DNA of 64,000 bases from Henckelia pumila (Eukaryota > Streptophyta > Magnoliopsida > Lamiales > Gesneriaceae). Under the pieces are notes generated by a model. It did not search any database. It was not told the origin of the DNA and saw only the letters and a program-made list of their open reading frames with translations. Each line of letters opens with the position of its first letter. The first letter of the stretch is position 1. Both the position numbers and the translations under genes were made by a program. Below, piece by piece: positions 1 to 9,481 of the stretch. The DNA lies in NCBI RefSeq assembly GCF_033568475.1, contig NW_027331831.1:11966001-12030000 (forward strand), in the 5' to 3' direction.

Positions 1-841
1 TGTACGATCCTCATGCAGAATCATCAATGCATTTATGAGCATTAAATGTGCATTCAATGCAGCATCAGAACGTTCAAAATAAAGACGTTGATGATTGACC
101 TATTTAAAGGGAGGATTGCTCAAGAAGTAAAAAACAAGAATAACAACAAAAAAAAGGAACAACAACAAGTGATACGAGACAACGAAGAGAGACATTTCAA
201 TCACTTGAGTAATATCAGAAGTCCTCATCTGATATACTTGAGCACACTCACAAGATCATTCATCTGCTGCTCAAATAAACCCTCGCTTATAGTTCACGTA
301 TCTGATCATCAAGGATCATCCTAGGGTTTCCAAGCCTCTCAACCGCTCTGCAGTCTGAGAAGCTCAACTCAACTATACTCAGTGTTGAAGAGACTTGAAG
401 CTGCTCTGAAAGCTTCCACCAGTCTGATAAGAACTGAGAATCTTATCTGTGTAAATCTAGGAGTTTCGGATTAGGCATTGGATAAGTCGTAAGTCTGAAG
501 TGGGTGTATTACAAGACGTTGTAATAACCAAAGTCTTCTAGTGAATTCCTTCCTAAGTGGAAGAAGGGGAGACGTAGAAGGATTAAGCCTTCGAACTTCC
601 ATAAAATCGTGCTTTAGCCTTTACTGCCATTTATCTTACATCCTGCTCATACATTGCTTTATAAACTTTGCATCACTAAACCTCTGAACTAGTTCCGCAC
701 TATTTAAGTTGTTCAAAACGGTTTAGAAGTTGAGAAAACAGATTAAGTGAACTAAACCTCACTTGATCATTTTAAAGAAGAAGAAGAAAAGTTTCAGAGT
801 GTATTCACTCCCCCCCTCTACCCTCTGAAGCGATCCCAACA
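1..841 (+). repeat. 5' LTR of the SIRE-like element, 3' part only
   Basis: The sequence matches 9956-10795 with two substitutions (position 489 and one near 832), a one-base poly-A length difference and a 2-bp indel near 808. It ends in ...CCCAACA just before the primer binding site. The first 474 bp of the LTR (equivalent to 9482-9955) lie left of the window. Confidence 0.95.
101..108 (+). promoter_or_regulatory. Putative LTR TATA box (TATTTAAA)
   Basis: TATTTAAA lies in a short GC-neutral stretch and is repeated exactly in the 3' LTR at 10056-10063. It is the best TATA-like candidate in the LTR and would place the U3/R border about 30 bp downstream. No transcript evidence is available. Confidence 0.45.
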
Positions 842-843
842 AG

Positions 844-855
844 TGGTATCAGAGC
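844..855 (+). other. Primer binding site (initiator tRNA-Met)
   Basis: TGGTATCAGAGC starts two bases after the LTR terminus at 841. This is the standard plant retrotransposon primer site complementary to the 3' end of initiator tRNA-Met. Confidence 0.95.
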
Positions 856-894
856 GGGTTCCTTTCTCAACTGTTGATCTAAAGTTTTAAAATC

Positions 895-2907
895 ATGACT
901 TCTTTCAACAGAATTCCTATGTTTTCTAAAGAAGAGTATGATGATTGGAAAATTCGCATGCAAGCACATCTTGCAGCACAGGATGATGACATGCTATATG
1001 TCATAACAGACGGTCCTATCAAAATTATGAAGGTCAACCCAGCTCTAGCCGATGGTGCAGGACAAATGATTGAGAAACCAAGAGCTGAGTGGACCACTGA
1101 GGACAAAAAGAAGGCCAATCTTGACAATGTGGCCCGGGACATCCTATACAAAACACTGGACAAGAATATGTTCAGCAAAATCAAGTCATGTTCCACAGCA
1201 AAGGAGATTTGGGAGAAGCTCACTCAGCTGTGTGAAGGGAATGACCAGACAAAGGAAAACAAGCTCACCTTGGCCATTCAAAAATATGACAACGCCAAAA
1301 TGAAGCCAGGGGAAACCATGGCTGAATTTGATGAACGGTTCAGTAGTATCATTTGTGATCTTATTGCTTTAGGTAAAACTTATACTAACCGTGAAATTGC
1401 TGTGAAGGTTATGAGAGCTCTGCCCAAAGAATGGGAGATCAAGACAGTGGCCATGAGAGAGTCGAAAGACTTGAGCAAGGTTGAACTGCATGATCTCTTT
1501 GCAGATCTTAAAGCCTACGAGTTCGAGCTCAACATGAGAACAGAGGATGAACCATCTACCTCTCAACCAACCAAGGCCTTAACCTCAACCGTGATACGTC
1601 CACCGATCGAGGAAGCTCCAAAGAGATCAGCTGAGCAAATCAGCAATGAAGCCATGACACTCTTTGTCAAGAAATTTGGTAAATTTATGCGTAAAAACAA
1701 TTCTAAATTTAAAAATTATCATAAATTGGACCATACAAACGATGGTCCTACTTGTTTTAACTGTGGCAAGCCAGGCCATTTCATTGCAGAGTGCACCAAG
1801 CCTAAGAGCAATGATCAGAAGCAATTTTCTGAAAGAAGAAGGGGCAAGGAGGACAAGAGGACCCTTAGAAAAGGAAGAGACCAAAGGGTTTTAGTAGCAG
1901 ACGAAAGCAAAATCAAGTGGGCCGAGTCTGACTCCGACAACTCCAATACCGGAAGCTCTTCAGATGACAGCGATGATGAAAAGGTGGAATGCCTTATGGC
2001 TGACATCGAAGAAGAAGCTGAGGAGGTATTTGACTTTGGCTCACCTGAATTTACTCACAGTGATTTGGTTACTGCTTTACACGAAATGGCTAATGAATAC
2101 AAAGCATTATCCAAGGAGTTCGAGGAAGTAAAGGCAAAAAGAGCCGACCTAAAAGATAAGTCAAGCGAATCAAGCTGCATGCAGCAAAAAGAGCTTGATG
2201 GTCTTAAGGTCAAGCTAAGTCTGCTGGCTACTGAGAACGACACCTTGAAAAGAGTATTCCAAGCTACCTTGATTGAGAATAAAAAACTACTTGAAACCAT
2301 TAAGGCTTGGAATAAATCTTCTGTAACCATTGACAAGATTCAAGAAATCCAAAGACCGATACATGATAAGACCGGTCTAGGGTTTGGAACAAATGAACAG
2401 TCTATGGAGTCCTGTATTCAGTCAAGCCTGGACAAAGGCAATCTTAACAAAATAAGATTTGTCAGGTCCAGCACGATATATGAATACGATAAGTGCAGCT
2501 TTGACAAAAATCAGAAAGTATCTAACGAACGAAGTTCTAAGCATAGAGGGCTGGGATATGTGGATCCCCAGATCTCTAATCAAAGAGGAACTTGGATCAA
2601 ACCTAAACCTAATGAAAGAAGAAAGGGAAACCAATCTAATTTCAAAAGGCCATGGAATGAGCCTAACTACTCTAAGAAAAGATGGTCAAAGGAGAAGCCT
2701 TACCAGTACTTTAATTGCAGGCCAGTTCAAAAGAGGTACAGGCTAACTGATAAAAATCAAAAAGGCAAGCAGCACACAGTAACCTCACAAGCACACACAT
2801 TTACTGCCTATCGACCGCACAGATTTCTGGACACACACACGGGCAAACCTGTAAGGGTGTTCCAGGTGTGGGTCCCAAAAGGGCTAATCCGACCTGGACC
2901 CTACTAG
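895..2907 (+). CDS. gag: Gag polyprotein of the SIRE-like copia element
   Basis: 670 codons from the first ATG after the primer site. The N-terminal part (about residues 1-210) has the copia gag fold pattern with a long helical, charged region. A CCHC zinc knuckle (CFNCGKPGHFIAEC) lies near residues 287-300 and should bind the element RNA. It is followed by a Lys/Arg-rich segment, an acidic Ser/Asp/Glu stretch (about 345-380), and a predicted coiled coil (about 390-470). A second, degenerate knuckle-like stretch near 605 lacks the full Cys/His set. The frame ends in TAG at 2905-2907, but pol continues downstream in the same frame. The stop is therefore either a programmed suppression site or a point mutation in a former gag-pol frame. 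Confidence 0.9.
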   Translation: MTSFNRIPMFSKEEYDDWKIRMQAHLAAQDDDMLYVITDGPIKIMKVNPALADGAGQMIEKPRAEWTTEDKKKANLDNVARDILYKTLDKNMFSKIKSCSTAKEIWEKLTQLCEGNDQTKENKLTLAIQKYDNAKMKPGETMAEFDERFSSIICDLIALGKTYTNREIAVKVMRALPKEWEIKTVAMRESKDLSKVELHDLFADLKAYEFELNMRTEDEPSTSQPTKALTSTVIRPPIEEAPKRSAEQISNEAMTLFVKKFGKFMRKNNSKFKNYHKLDHTNDGPTCFNCGKPGHFIAECTKPKSNDQKQFSERRRGKEDKRTLRKGRDQRVLVADESKIKWAESDSDNSNTGSSSDDSDDEKVECLMADIEEEAEEVFDFGSPEFTHSDLVTALHEMANEYKALSKEFEEVKAKRADLKDKSSESSCMQQKELDGLKVKLSLLATENDTLKRVFQATLIENKKLLETIKAWNKSSVTIDKIQEIQRPIHDKTGLGFGTNEQSMESCIQSSLDKGNLNKIRFVRSSTIYEYDKCSFDKNQKVSNERSSKHRGLGYVDPQISNQRGTWIKPKPNERRKGNQSNFKRPWNEPNYSKKRWSKEKPYQYFNCRPVQKRYRLTDKNQKGKQHTVTSQAHTFTAYRPHRFLDTHTGKPVRVFQVWVPKGLIRPGPY

Positions 2908-5900
2908 ATATGGGTACCAAAAGTTCTTCACTCTTTGCAGGTACTAAAAGTCCAAACAGGCGAGAAAACCACTTCTATCAAGGACACTACCTGGTATTTA
3001 GATAGCGGTTGTTCACGACACATGACAGGGAATCCAGAACTTCTAACAGAAGTGGTGTTGTGCAAAGGACCAAAGATCAGCTTTGGAGACAACTCCAAAG
3101 GTAAAACCATGGGTAAGGGTAAGATTATCCATGGTAACATCATTATTAAAGATGTGTTACTTGTTGACAAACTATGTTATAATTTGATAAGTATTAGTCA
3201 ACTATGTGACAATGATCATTCGGTCGAGTTTCACAAACACACTTGCCTCATAAAAAATGACAAAGGTGAGACTCTTATGACCGGTGTACGAGACCTAAAC
3301 ACCTACAAGGTAAACTGGTCTTGCTCACATATTTCCTCACCTACTTGTCTTACTGCTCATCATGATAAACATTGGTTGTGGCATAAGCGATTAAATCATC
3401 TAAATTTTAAGTCCATTTCTAACTTGAGGAAGCATGATTTGGTTTCTGGACTGCCCGAAGGAGATTTTATAAAAGACAAAGTTTGTCCTGCTTGTCAACT
3501 AGGAAAGCAGGTGAGAGCAACTTTTAAAAATAAAGGGTGTATGTCTTCTTCCAAATGTTTAGACTTACTTCACATGGACCTATTTGGTCCTATACCAGTA
3601 AGAAGCTTAGGGGGAATGAGATATGCTCTTGTTGTTATAGATGACTTTTCTCGATTTACTTGGGTCATCTTTCTTTCTTCAAAAGATCAAACTGCACCTC
3701 ACCTGATTAAGCTTTTTAAACGCTTGCAAAATGAACAATCTACTGTGATAGATAGGATCAGGAGTGATAGAGGGACTGAATTTTTAAACACCACTCTTAT
3801 GACTTATCTAGATGATCAGGGAATCAAGCATGAGTTGTTAGCTGCTAGATCCCCACAGCAAAATGGGGTGGCTGAAAGAAGGAACCGTACTTTAAAAGAA
3901 GCAGCCAGAACTATGATTGCTGATTCAAATGTTTCTCAAAGGCTTTGGGCAGAAGCAGTTAACACAGCTTGCTATACTCAAAACAGATCTATGATTAATA
4001 AACGATTTAACAAAACTCCATATGAGATCTGGAATGGCACAAAACCTGATATCTCATACTTCAAAATTTTTGGGTGCAAATGCTTTATCCACAACAATGG
4101 CAAAAACCATTTGACAGCCTTCGATGCCAAAGCAGACGAAGGAACTTTTATTGGTTACTCAGCCGTTAGCAGAGCTTATCGAGTGTTCAATCAAAGATCA
4201 CTAACGGTCGAGGAAACCATTCATGTTATTTTTGATGAATCTACTCTTTGTACAGAACAAACTCAAGGGAGCATAAATGATCTGAGTCACAGATTTGAAA
4301 ACACAAATCTACAGGAAGAGAGTGACAGTGATCTATATCCTCCAAAGAAGGATGATCCAGCTCCCTCTACCATTTGTGATCAAACAAGGCCAGAAGTGGA
4401 TCCACCGGTGGATAACGATCCTCCTGCCAATGATGATCCAGTAAACGAGGACGTTCATCAACCAATTGATGACAACCCTTTAGGGAATTATTTTAGGTGG
4501 AACAAAAATCATCCACCTGGGTTGGTCATAGGTGACCCTTCTGCTCCTCGAAAAACACGTGGTAAAATGATTAATGAATTCTTGCATGCAGCTTTCATAT
4601 CTCAGGTAGAGCCCAAGAAGATAGATGAAGCCCTATCAGATGCCAGCTGGATCGAGGCAATGCAAGAAGAACTGAATCAATTCACCCGCAACAATGTTTG
4701 GCATCTAGTTCCTCGACCGGAAAATCAAAATGTGATTGGAACTAGATGGGTGTTTCGTAACAAGCTCGATGAACATGGCACCGTTGTGCGTAACAAAGCT
4801 CGACTTGTTGCTCAAGGATTTAGACAAGAAGAAGGCATAGACTTTGAGGAATCTTTCGCGCCAGTTGCAAGACTAGAAGCAATCCACATCTTTCTTGCCT
4901 ATGCAGCTTTTAAGGATTTTAAAGTTTATCAAATGGATGTCAAGTCTGCATTCCTCAATGGTCTACTTCAAGAAGAGGTGTACGTTGAACAACCACCAGG
5001 TTTTGTCAATCCTACTCATCCTCAATATATTTATAAACTTGACAAAGCTCTTTATGGATTAAAACAAGCACCACGTGCTTGGTATGACACATTACTAAAA
5101 TTTTTACTGGAACATGATTTCCAAATTGGAACGGTCGATAAGACCCTGTTTAAATTTGTAAAAGGTGATCATGTGTTACTAGTACAAATTTATGTTGATG
5201 ACATTATATTTGGGTCAACTAACCCCAAGTTGTGCTCAAAGTTCTCTAAGCTAATGCAGGAGAAGTTTGAAATGAGCATGATGGGCGAGCTAAACTTCTT
5301 TCTTGGACTTCAAGTGAAGCAACTTGAAACTGGAATATTTATCAATCAGTCCAAGTATGCCAAGGAATTGGTAAAGAAGTTTGGAATGGAACAATGCTCA
5401 ACTGCATCTACCCCCATGAGTACATCAATCAAGCTTGATAAAGATGAAGGGGGAATTCCGGTCGAGGTAACCATGTATCGAGGCCTTATTGGCTCATTGC
5501 TTTATTTGACCGCCAGTCGACCGGATATTATGTATTCAGTCTGTCTATGTGCTAGATTTCAAGCAGCACCTAAGCAATCTCATCTCATTGCTGCCAAACG
5601 AATCATTAAATATATTAAAGAAACTACTAATGTGGGTCTTTGGTATCCCAAAGATTCAAATCTTAATCTTATTGGCTATTCAGATGCAGATTATGCAGGG
5701 TGTAGAATTGATCGCAAAAGTACAAGCGGCACATGTCAATTTCTTGGAGATAGACTGATTTCGTGGTCAAGTAAGAAGCAGACATCAATTGCTACCTCGA
5801 CCACCGAAGCAGAATACCTTGCTGCTGGCAGCTGTTGTGCTCAAATACTCTGGATTCAACAGCAGCTTAAGGATTATGGAATCCGGTCGAGTGAAGCTCC

Positions 5901-6135
5901 AATCTACTGTGACAATACAAGTGCCATAGCCATCACTCACAATCCAGTGATGCACTCTAGGACAAAGCACATTGATGTCAGGCATCACTTTATCCGAGAT
6001 CATGTCTTAAAGAAAGAAATCAAGCTGGAATACATCTCTACCGATCAGCAAGCAGCAGACATATTCACCAAGCCTCTACCGGACGCTAAGTTTTCTTATT
6101 TTCGAAATATTCTTGGCTTAGTAGATCTGAGTTAG
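2908..6135 (+). CDS. pol: Pol polyprotein (protease-integrase-RT-RNase H) of the SIRE-like element
   Basis: Open in the gag frame from directly after the TAG at 2905-2907 to TAG at 6133-6135; no ATG marks a start, so it would be made by read-through. Order: aspartic protease (DSG at 3001-3009), GAG-pre-integrase HHCC zinc domain (about 3370-3530, ending CPACQLGK), integrase core with the D, D and E of DLFGP, SDRGTEF and NGVAERR (about 3570-3900), reverse transcriptase from about 4690 with YVDD at 5191-5202, and RNase H (SDADYAGC near 5680, TTEAEYLA near 5800). All catalytic motifs I looked for are present and no frameshift is visible, so this part looks intact. Its product copies and inserts the element. 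Confidence 0.95.
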   Translation: MWVPKVLHSLQVLKVQTGEKTTSIKDTTWYLDSGCSRHMTGNPELLTEVVLCKGPKISFGDNSKGKTMGKGKIIHGNIIIKDVLLVDKLCYNLISISQLCDNDHSVEFHKHTCLIKNDKGETLMTGVRDLNTYKVNWSCSHISSPTCLTAHHDKHWLWHKRLNHLNFKSISNLRKHDLVSGLPEGDFIKDKVCPACQLGKQVRATFKNKGCMSSSKCLDLLHMDLFGPIPVRSLGGMRYALVVIDDFSRFTWVIFLSSKDQTAPHLIKLFKRLQNEQSTVIDRIRSDRGTEFLNTTLMTYLDDQGIKHELLAARSPQQNGVAERRNRTLKEAARTMIADSNVSQRLWAEAVNTACYTQNRSMINKRFNKTPYEIWNGTKPDISYFKIFGCKCFIHNNGKNHLTAFDAKADEGTFIGYSAVSRAYRVFNQRSLTVEETIHVIFDESTLCTEQTQGSINDLSHRFENTNLQEESDSDLYPPKKDDPAPSTICDQTRPEVDPPVDNDPPANDDPVNEDVHQPIDDNPLGNYFRWNKNHPPGLVIGDPSAPRKTRGKMINEFLHAAFISQVEPKKIDEALSDASWIEAMQEELNQFTRNNVWHLVPRPENQNVIGTRWVFRNKLDEHGTVVRNKARLVAQGFRQEEGIDFEESFAPVARLEAIHIFLAYAAFKDFKVYQMDVKSAFLNGLLQEEVYVEQPPGFVNPTHPQYIYKLDKALYGLKQAPRAWYDTLLKFLLEHDFQIGTVDKTLFKFVKGDHVLLVQIYVDDIIFGSTNPKLCSKFSKLMQEKFEMSMMGELNFFLGLQVKQLETGIFINQSKYAKELVKKFGMEQCSTASTPMSTSIKLDKDEGGIPVEVTMYRGLIGSLLYLTASRPDIMYSVCLCARFQAAPKQSHLIAAKRIIKYIKETTNVGLWYPKDSNLNLIGYSDADYAGCRIDRKSTSGTCQFLGDRLISWSSKKQTSIATSTTEAEYLAAGSCCAQILWIQQQLKDYGIRSSEAPIYCDNTSAIAITHNPVMHSRTKHIDVRHHFIRDHVLKKEIKLEYISTDQQAADIFTKPLPDAKFSYFRNILGLVDLS

Positions 6136-6502
6136 TATGCATGTGTTTAGGGGGAATAATTGCCATTATGACATTAATAGCTTAGCTTTTACATTGCCAT
6201 AAATAGTGGCATATCATCCGCCTTAAACTAGTGTCTGACAGGCTTAGTACTAGCAGCCTTGTGCTTTGAACCAGTTGACATTAATTGGGCGCGGTGATTA
6301 TTCTCTTCAAAAAATTTTTTTGAATTTCAAAAACACTTTTTCATGACGTCACCCTATGGCCCATAGGTTCCTATATATACCTCTTTACACTCGTATATCA
6401 ACCTTTCACATTTGCTAAAGCTTTCATATTGCACTAAACGCACCATCGAATTACTCTCTAGATTTTGCTTACTTTCTGCTCTAGTTCCTATCTACAGCTA
6501 TC
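6136..6502 (+). promoter_or_regulatory. Putative internal promoter and leader for the third ORF
   Basis: The pol-ORF3 spacer holds a bZIP-type palindrome TGACGTCA (6344-6351) and, 21 bp downstream, a TATATATA box (6372-6379). From the TATA box to the ORF3 start codon at 6503 there is no ATG. Several ATGs occur upstream of the box. A transcript starting about 30 bp after the box would therefore have ORF3 as its first ORF. This is inference from layout only. Confidence 0.5.
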
Positions 6503-7768
6503 ATGTCGATCCAGAAGACCTGCCTGGCAATCAACTTTGACTCCGTGGTTAAGGCAAACAATGCAGGAATTACAGAGGTCTTCACCATGCTTGAAGCCTC
6601 TGGACTGAAGAAATTTCTGGAATGCAGTGCCATCTGCGATTTGCCTGTTTTGAAGGAGTTCTTCACTACCGCTCAAATTGAGCATGAGACTATCAAATGC
6701 GTGATCAAGACAGAAGCCTACTCTTTCAATCAGCAGTTCTTCGCTAGCACTTTTGATCTGCCCTCCAGGGGTTTGACAAAATGCACGGATCTTCCAGACG
6801 GTAACTGCTCTTACTGGTTGAAGGAGTTCTCAACCACTGATGCTCCAATCAAACTGCCGGCCCAGAAGACATCTCTCAAAGCTCCATTCAGGCTCTTGAC
6901 CAACATCGTGGCCAAGAATCTTCTGGCCAAGGCTGGTTCTTACGACAAAGTGACACTGGAGAAATTTCAATACATGGCGTGTATTGCCTCCAAGATCAAC
7001 ATAAACTGGTCAGACATTCTGTTCAATATTCTATGTGAAATGATCAGGGGAAAAGGGCAATCCGAGGGATTTGCTCTGCAAATTTGCCACATTTTGAGCA
7101 TCCTTGGAGTGGACTTCTCCAAAACTGAGCCTCTGCATCCCACCAAATGGCTCAACAAGTCCACGATTCTCAAATTCCTGAACAAAAAGGAGACTGCGGT
7201 CGACACCTTGCCCGCTACCGCAAAGGTTATTGCTATCCCACAACCGCTTTCAACGGTTCCGGTCGTGGCCAAACCAGTCGACACCAAAAAGTCTGCCAAG
7301 CGCCAACTGATCATCGAATCTGACTCTGAAGACGAATCACGTGAGAATGTTCCACTGATTCAAGCTTTCAGCAAATCATCTCCTTCTCTATCCAAAGCAG
7401 CTGTGTCATCTACGCCTGCAGGCGAGAAGAAGAGGCAGCACAAGAAGCTAAAGTCTCTGTCTGGCCTTGCTCCTACCCTGCCAACGGTCGAGACCACTAC
7501 CGCTGCTGCTTCTACTGCTCCTCATCCTACAAAGGGTGTGACAATCCGGGAAGGTGCCTTATCAGCTCCTAAGGTCACTCTAGCTGATCCCAAAGACAAA
7601 GGGAAAGGTGTGATGATCTACACACCCAAGGCTCAACCAGCAGCTACGATAGAGCTCAATCTGATCATCTCTCACGTCCTCCGCACTGTCAAGCGTCACC
7701 TACAACGCTTTGACAGATGGCATCACTCCCGCACACACCTGACTCTGGCTCAAATATTTCCTAAATGA
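6503..7768 (+). CDS. Third (env-like) ORF of the SIRE-like element, N-terminal part
   Basis: 421 codons from the first ATG of the spacer, in a different frame from pol. Residues 1-240 form a globular-looking domain of the kind seen in the extra ORF of plant Sireviruses. The rest is Ser/Thr/Pro/Lys-rich and probably disordered. I see no signal peptide or membrane segment, so the 'env-like' name reflects position rather than demonstrated function. It ends in TGA at 7766-7768, yet the same frame stays open for another 505 codons. The stop looks like a single-base interruption of one longer ORF. Confidence 0.75.
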   Translation: MSIQKTCLAINFDSVVKANNAGITEVFTMLEASGLKKFLECSAICDLPVLKEFFTTAQIEHETIKCVIKTEAYSFNQQFFASTFDLPSRGLTKCTDLPDGNCSYWLKEFSTTDAPIKLPAQKTSLKAPFRLLTNIVAKNLLAKAGSYDKVTLEKFQYMACIASKININWSDILFNILCEMIRGKGQSEGFALQICHILSILGVDFSKTEPLHPTKWLNKSTILKFLNKKETAVDTLPATAKVIAIPQPLSTVPVVAKPVDTKKSAKRQLIIESDSEDESRENVPLIQAFSKSSPSLSKAAVSSTPAGEKKRQHKKLKSLSGLAPTLPTVETTTAAASTAPHPTKGVTIREGALSAPKVTLADPKDKGKGVMIYTPKAQPAATIELNLIISHVLRTVKRHLQRFDRWHHSRTHLTLAQIFPK

Positions 7769-9283
7769 AAATCTCTAAACCTTATTGAGCAAAAGATGCT
7801 TCTATTTGCTGATACTAAAGACATCGTGGAGGCTTTGGGAAGAAGACAGCTCATAGACTTGAAGCTTCGAGGAAGCCTGCTATCTCTGTTAATTAATGAG
7901 CGTGTCAAGAATTTCAAATCTAAGAGTTATACCGCTGCCGATGACTTTGTGATTTTGACTGGACTACAGGATAGTCTACGTCAAATCACTCAACTGCTTC
8001 AGCACTATCAAGCTCTCAACATTGACAACACACCAGCTTCAGCAGCCTGTTTACAAGCTTATGTGCTGGAAGGACAAGTGATGATGAAGACCTTTCTCAC
8101 TCAAGATCAGGGTGAGGAAGACGTCTATGCTTTTTCTTCTTCAGATGGGATTCTGACCGATCTCATCACTGCCGACCTCTTTCAATCATCTGCTCTAAAA
8201 TCGAGTGTGGCAGCCTCTTCATCGGTCGACCCCTCCTCCATCGCAGTCCAAGCAGTCACTCAACCGGAAGTAGTTGTGATTGCTCACTCCTTTCCAGTGA
8301 CGACCGCTCTCACCTCTCCAAGTCATCCACAAGATGTTTCAGAAGTGGTTGCACAAGAGATACCTGTCACCTCTGTGACAGAGGCTCCTAGCAGTAGTGC
8401 AGCAATAGTGCCCCCAATGGAGACACCAAGCACTATTGTATCACCTGCATCTCCAGTACAGCAAGTGACTGATGCTGATCAAGCACATCAACCGTCTCCA
8501 TCCACTGAAAAGTTTATGGAAGATCTCATTATGGATGAACCAAGTGCTGATCATGATACTCCACCAACCATATTGGCTGCAGTCGAAACTATTACATCTC
8601 CAACTGTACCATTATTGGAGGGTCCATCATCTAGCTCTCCAGCCAGATCACCATCACCACATCATCGTGAGTCAAGCCCGGTTTCACCAAGAAATGACCA
8701 ACAAGGGCAAATGCTTCAGACTGATGAGTCTTTGATTGACGCCATGGCCGCAGCTCTAGATCATACCTTGATTAATAGGCTACATGAGCTCACGCAAACG
8801 GTTAGGTCCTTCTCTCAAGATATCACTAACTCCTCCTTCTCCGTTGATAATTCACGCCAGACGATGATTCGGCATTTCGAGACCGTGTCTCGAGACCTTG
8901 CTCGTATGACCACAGAGATCACTAATCATCATCGCACTCAAATCAACACGCTCTCTACCGTATCTGAACAAGTTGTCCGATCCGAAAATCGCCTTCACAA
9001 GCAGTTGAATGATCGGATGGACACTATGCAAGCTACTCTACTTGCTCAACTCGATGCAAAGATTGACAATATGCAATCCTGCCTTGGCACTCAACTCACT
9101 GAGATCATCGTTCGACTCAACCAAGGTGATGCCAAAAAGGGGGAAGAAGAGCAACGTAGAGCAGCAGAGGCAAGAAGACGAGAAGAAGAGTCCAGCAGCA
9201 GAGGCAAGAAGACGAGAAGAAGAGTCCAGAAGAAAGGAAGAAGCCGGCAGAAGAAGAAGAGAAGGCGACAGGTCAGGCGATAG
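7769..9283 (+). CDS. Third (env-like) ORF, C-terminal part after the in-frame TGA
   Basis: Same frame as the preceding ORF; the first ATG after the stop is at 7796. The start (about 7796-8150) looks like a folded helical domain. A long Ser/Pro/Thr-rich linker follows (about 8200-8720), then a heptad-like helical region with regularly spaced Leu/Ile (about 8730-9120), and an Arg/Lys/Glu-rich tail. A 34-bp tandem duplication at 9160-9227 is not a multiple of three and changes the reading frame inside the tail. The other frame stays open to 9314. Function is not known; coiled coil plus basic tail would suit a structural or nucleic-acid-contacting role. Confidence 0.7.
   Translation, partial: KSLNLIEQKMLLFADTKDIVEALGRRQLIDLKLRGSLLSLLINERVKNFKSKSYTAADDFVILTGLQDSLRQITQLLQHYQALNIDNTPASAACLQAYVLEGQVMMKTFLTQDQGEEDVYAFSSSDGILTDLITADLFQSSALKSSVAASSSVDPSSIAVQAVTQPEVVVIAHSFPVTTALTSPSHPQDVSEVVAQEIPVTSVTEAPSSSAAIVPPMETPSTIVSPASPVQQVTDADQAHQPSPSTEKFMEDLIMDEPSADHDTPPTILAAVETITSPTVPLLEGPSSSSPARSPSPHHRESSPVSPRNDQQGQMLQTDESLIDAMAAALDHTLINRLHELTQTVRSFSQDITNSSFSVDNSRQTMIRHFETVSRDLARMTTEITNHHRTQINTLSTVSEQVVRSENRLHKQLNDRMDTMQATLLAQLDAKIDNMQSCLGTQLTEIIVRLNQGDAKKGEEEQRRAAEARRREEESSSRGKKTRRRVQKKGRSRQKKKRRRQVRR
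9160..9227 (+). repeat. 34-bp tandem duplication in the tail of ORF3
   Basis: Two perfect copies of a 34-bp unit beginning AGCAGCAGAGGCAAGAAG (9160-9193 and 9194-9227). Because 34 is not divisible by three, the second copy is read in another frame from the first and the protein tail changes composition. Confidence 0.9.
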
Positions 9284-9467
9284 GTCGGGAGGAGCCAGTT
9301 GGTTCAAAAGATGAACAATATTCACTTATCTCAGCTGCATCTCATTTTGACTTTCTTCTGTAGGTGTAATAAAAATGTTTATTGTACTTAATGAAATTCA
9401 TTCTCTCAATGAAGTTCATTGTACTGCTTTCATATTGTTCTTGGGGCACTTAAGTTTTGTCATCACC

Positions 9468-9480
9468 AAAAAGGGGGAAA
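9468..9480 (+). other. Polypurine tract of the SIRE-like element
   Basis: AAAAAGGGGGAAA lies one base before the 3' LTR start (TGTTGAATCC at 9482). This is the expected primer for plus-strand DNA synthesis. Confidence 0.9.
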
Positions 9481-9481
9481 T

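Noticed and set aside
6133-6503. Read-through from pol into ORF3, as in SIRE1
   Set aside because: ORF3 is in a different frame and 367 bp downstream of the pol stop, so simple suppression cannot join them here.
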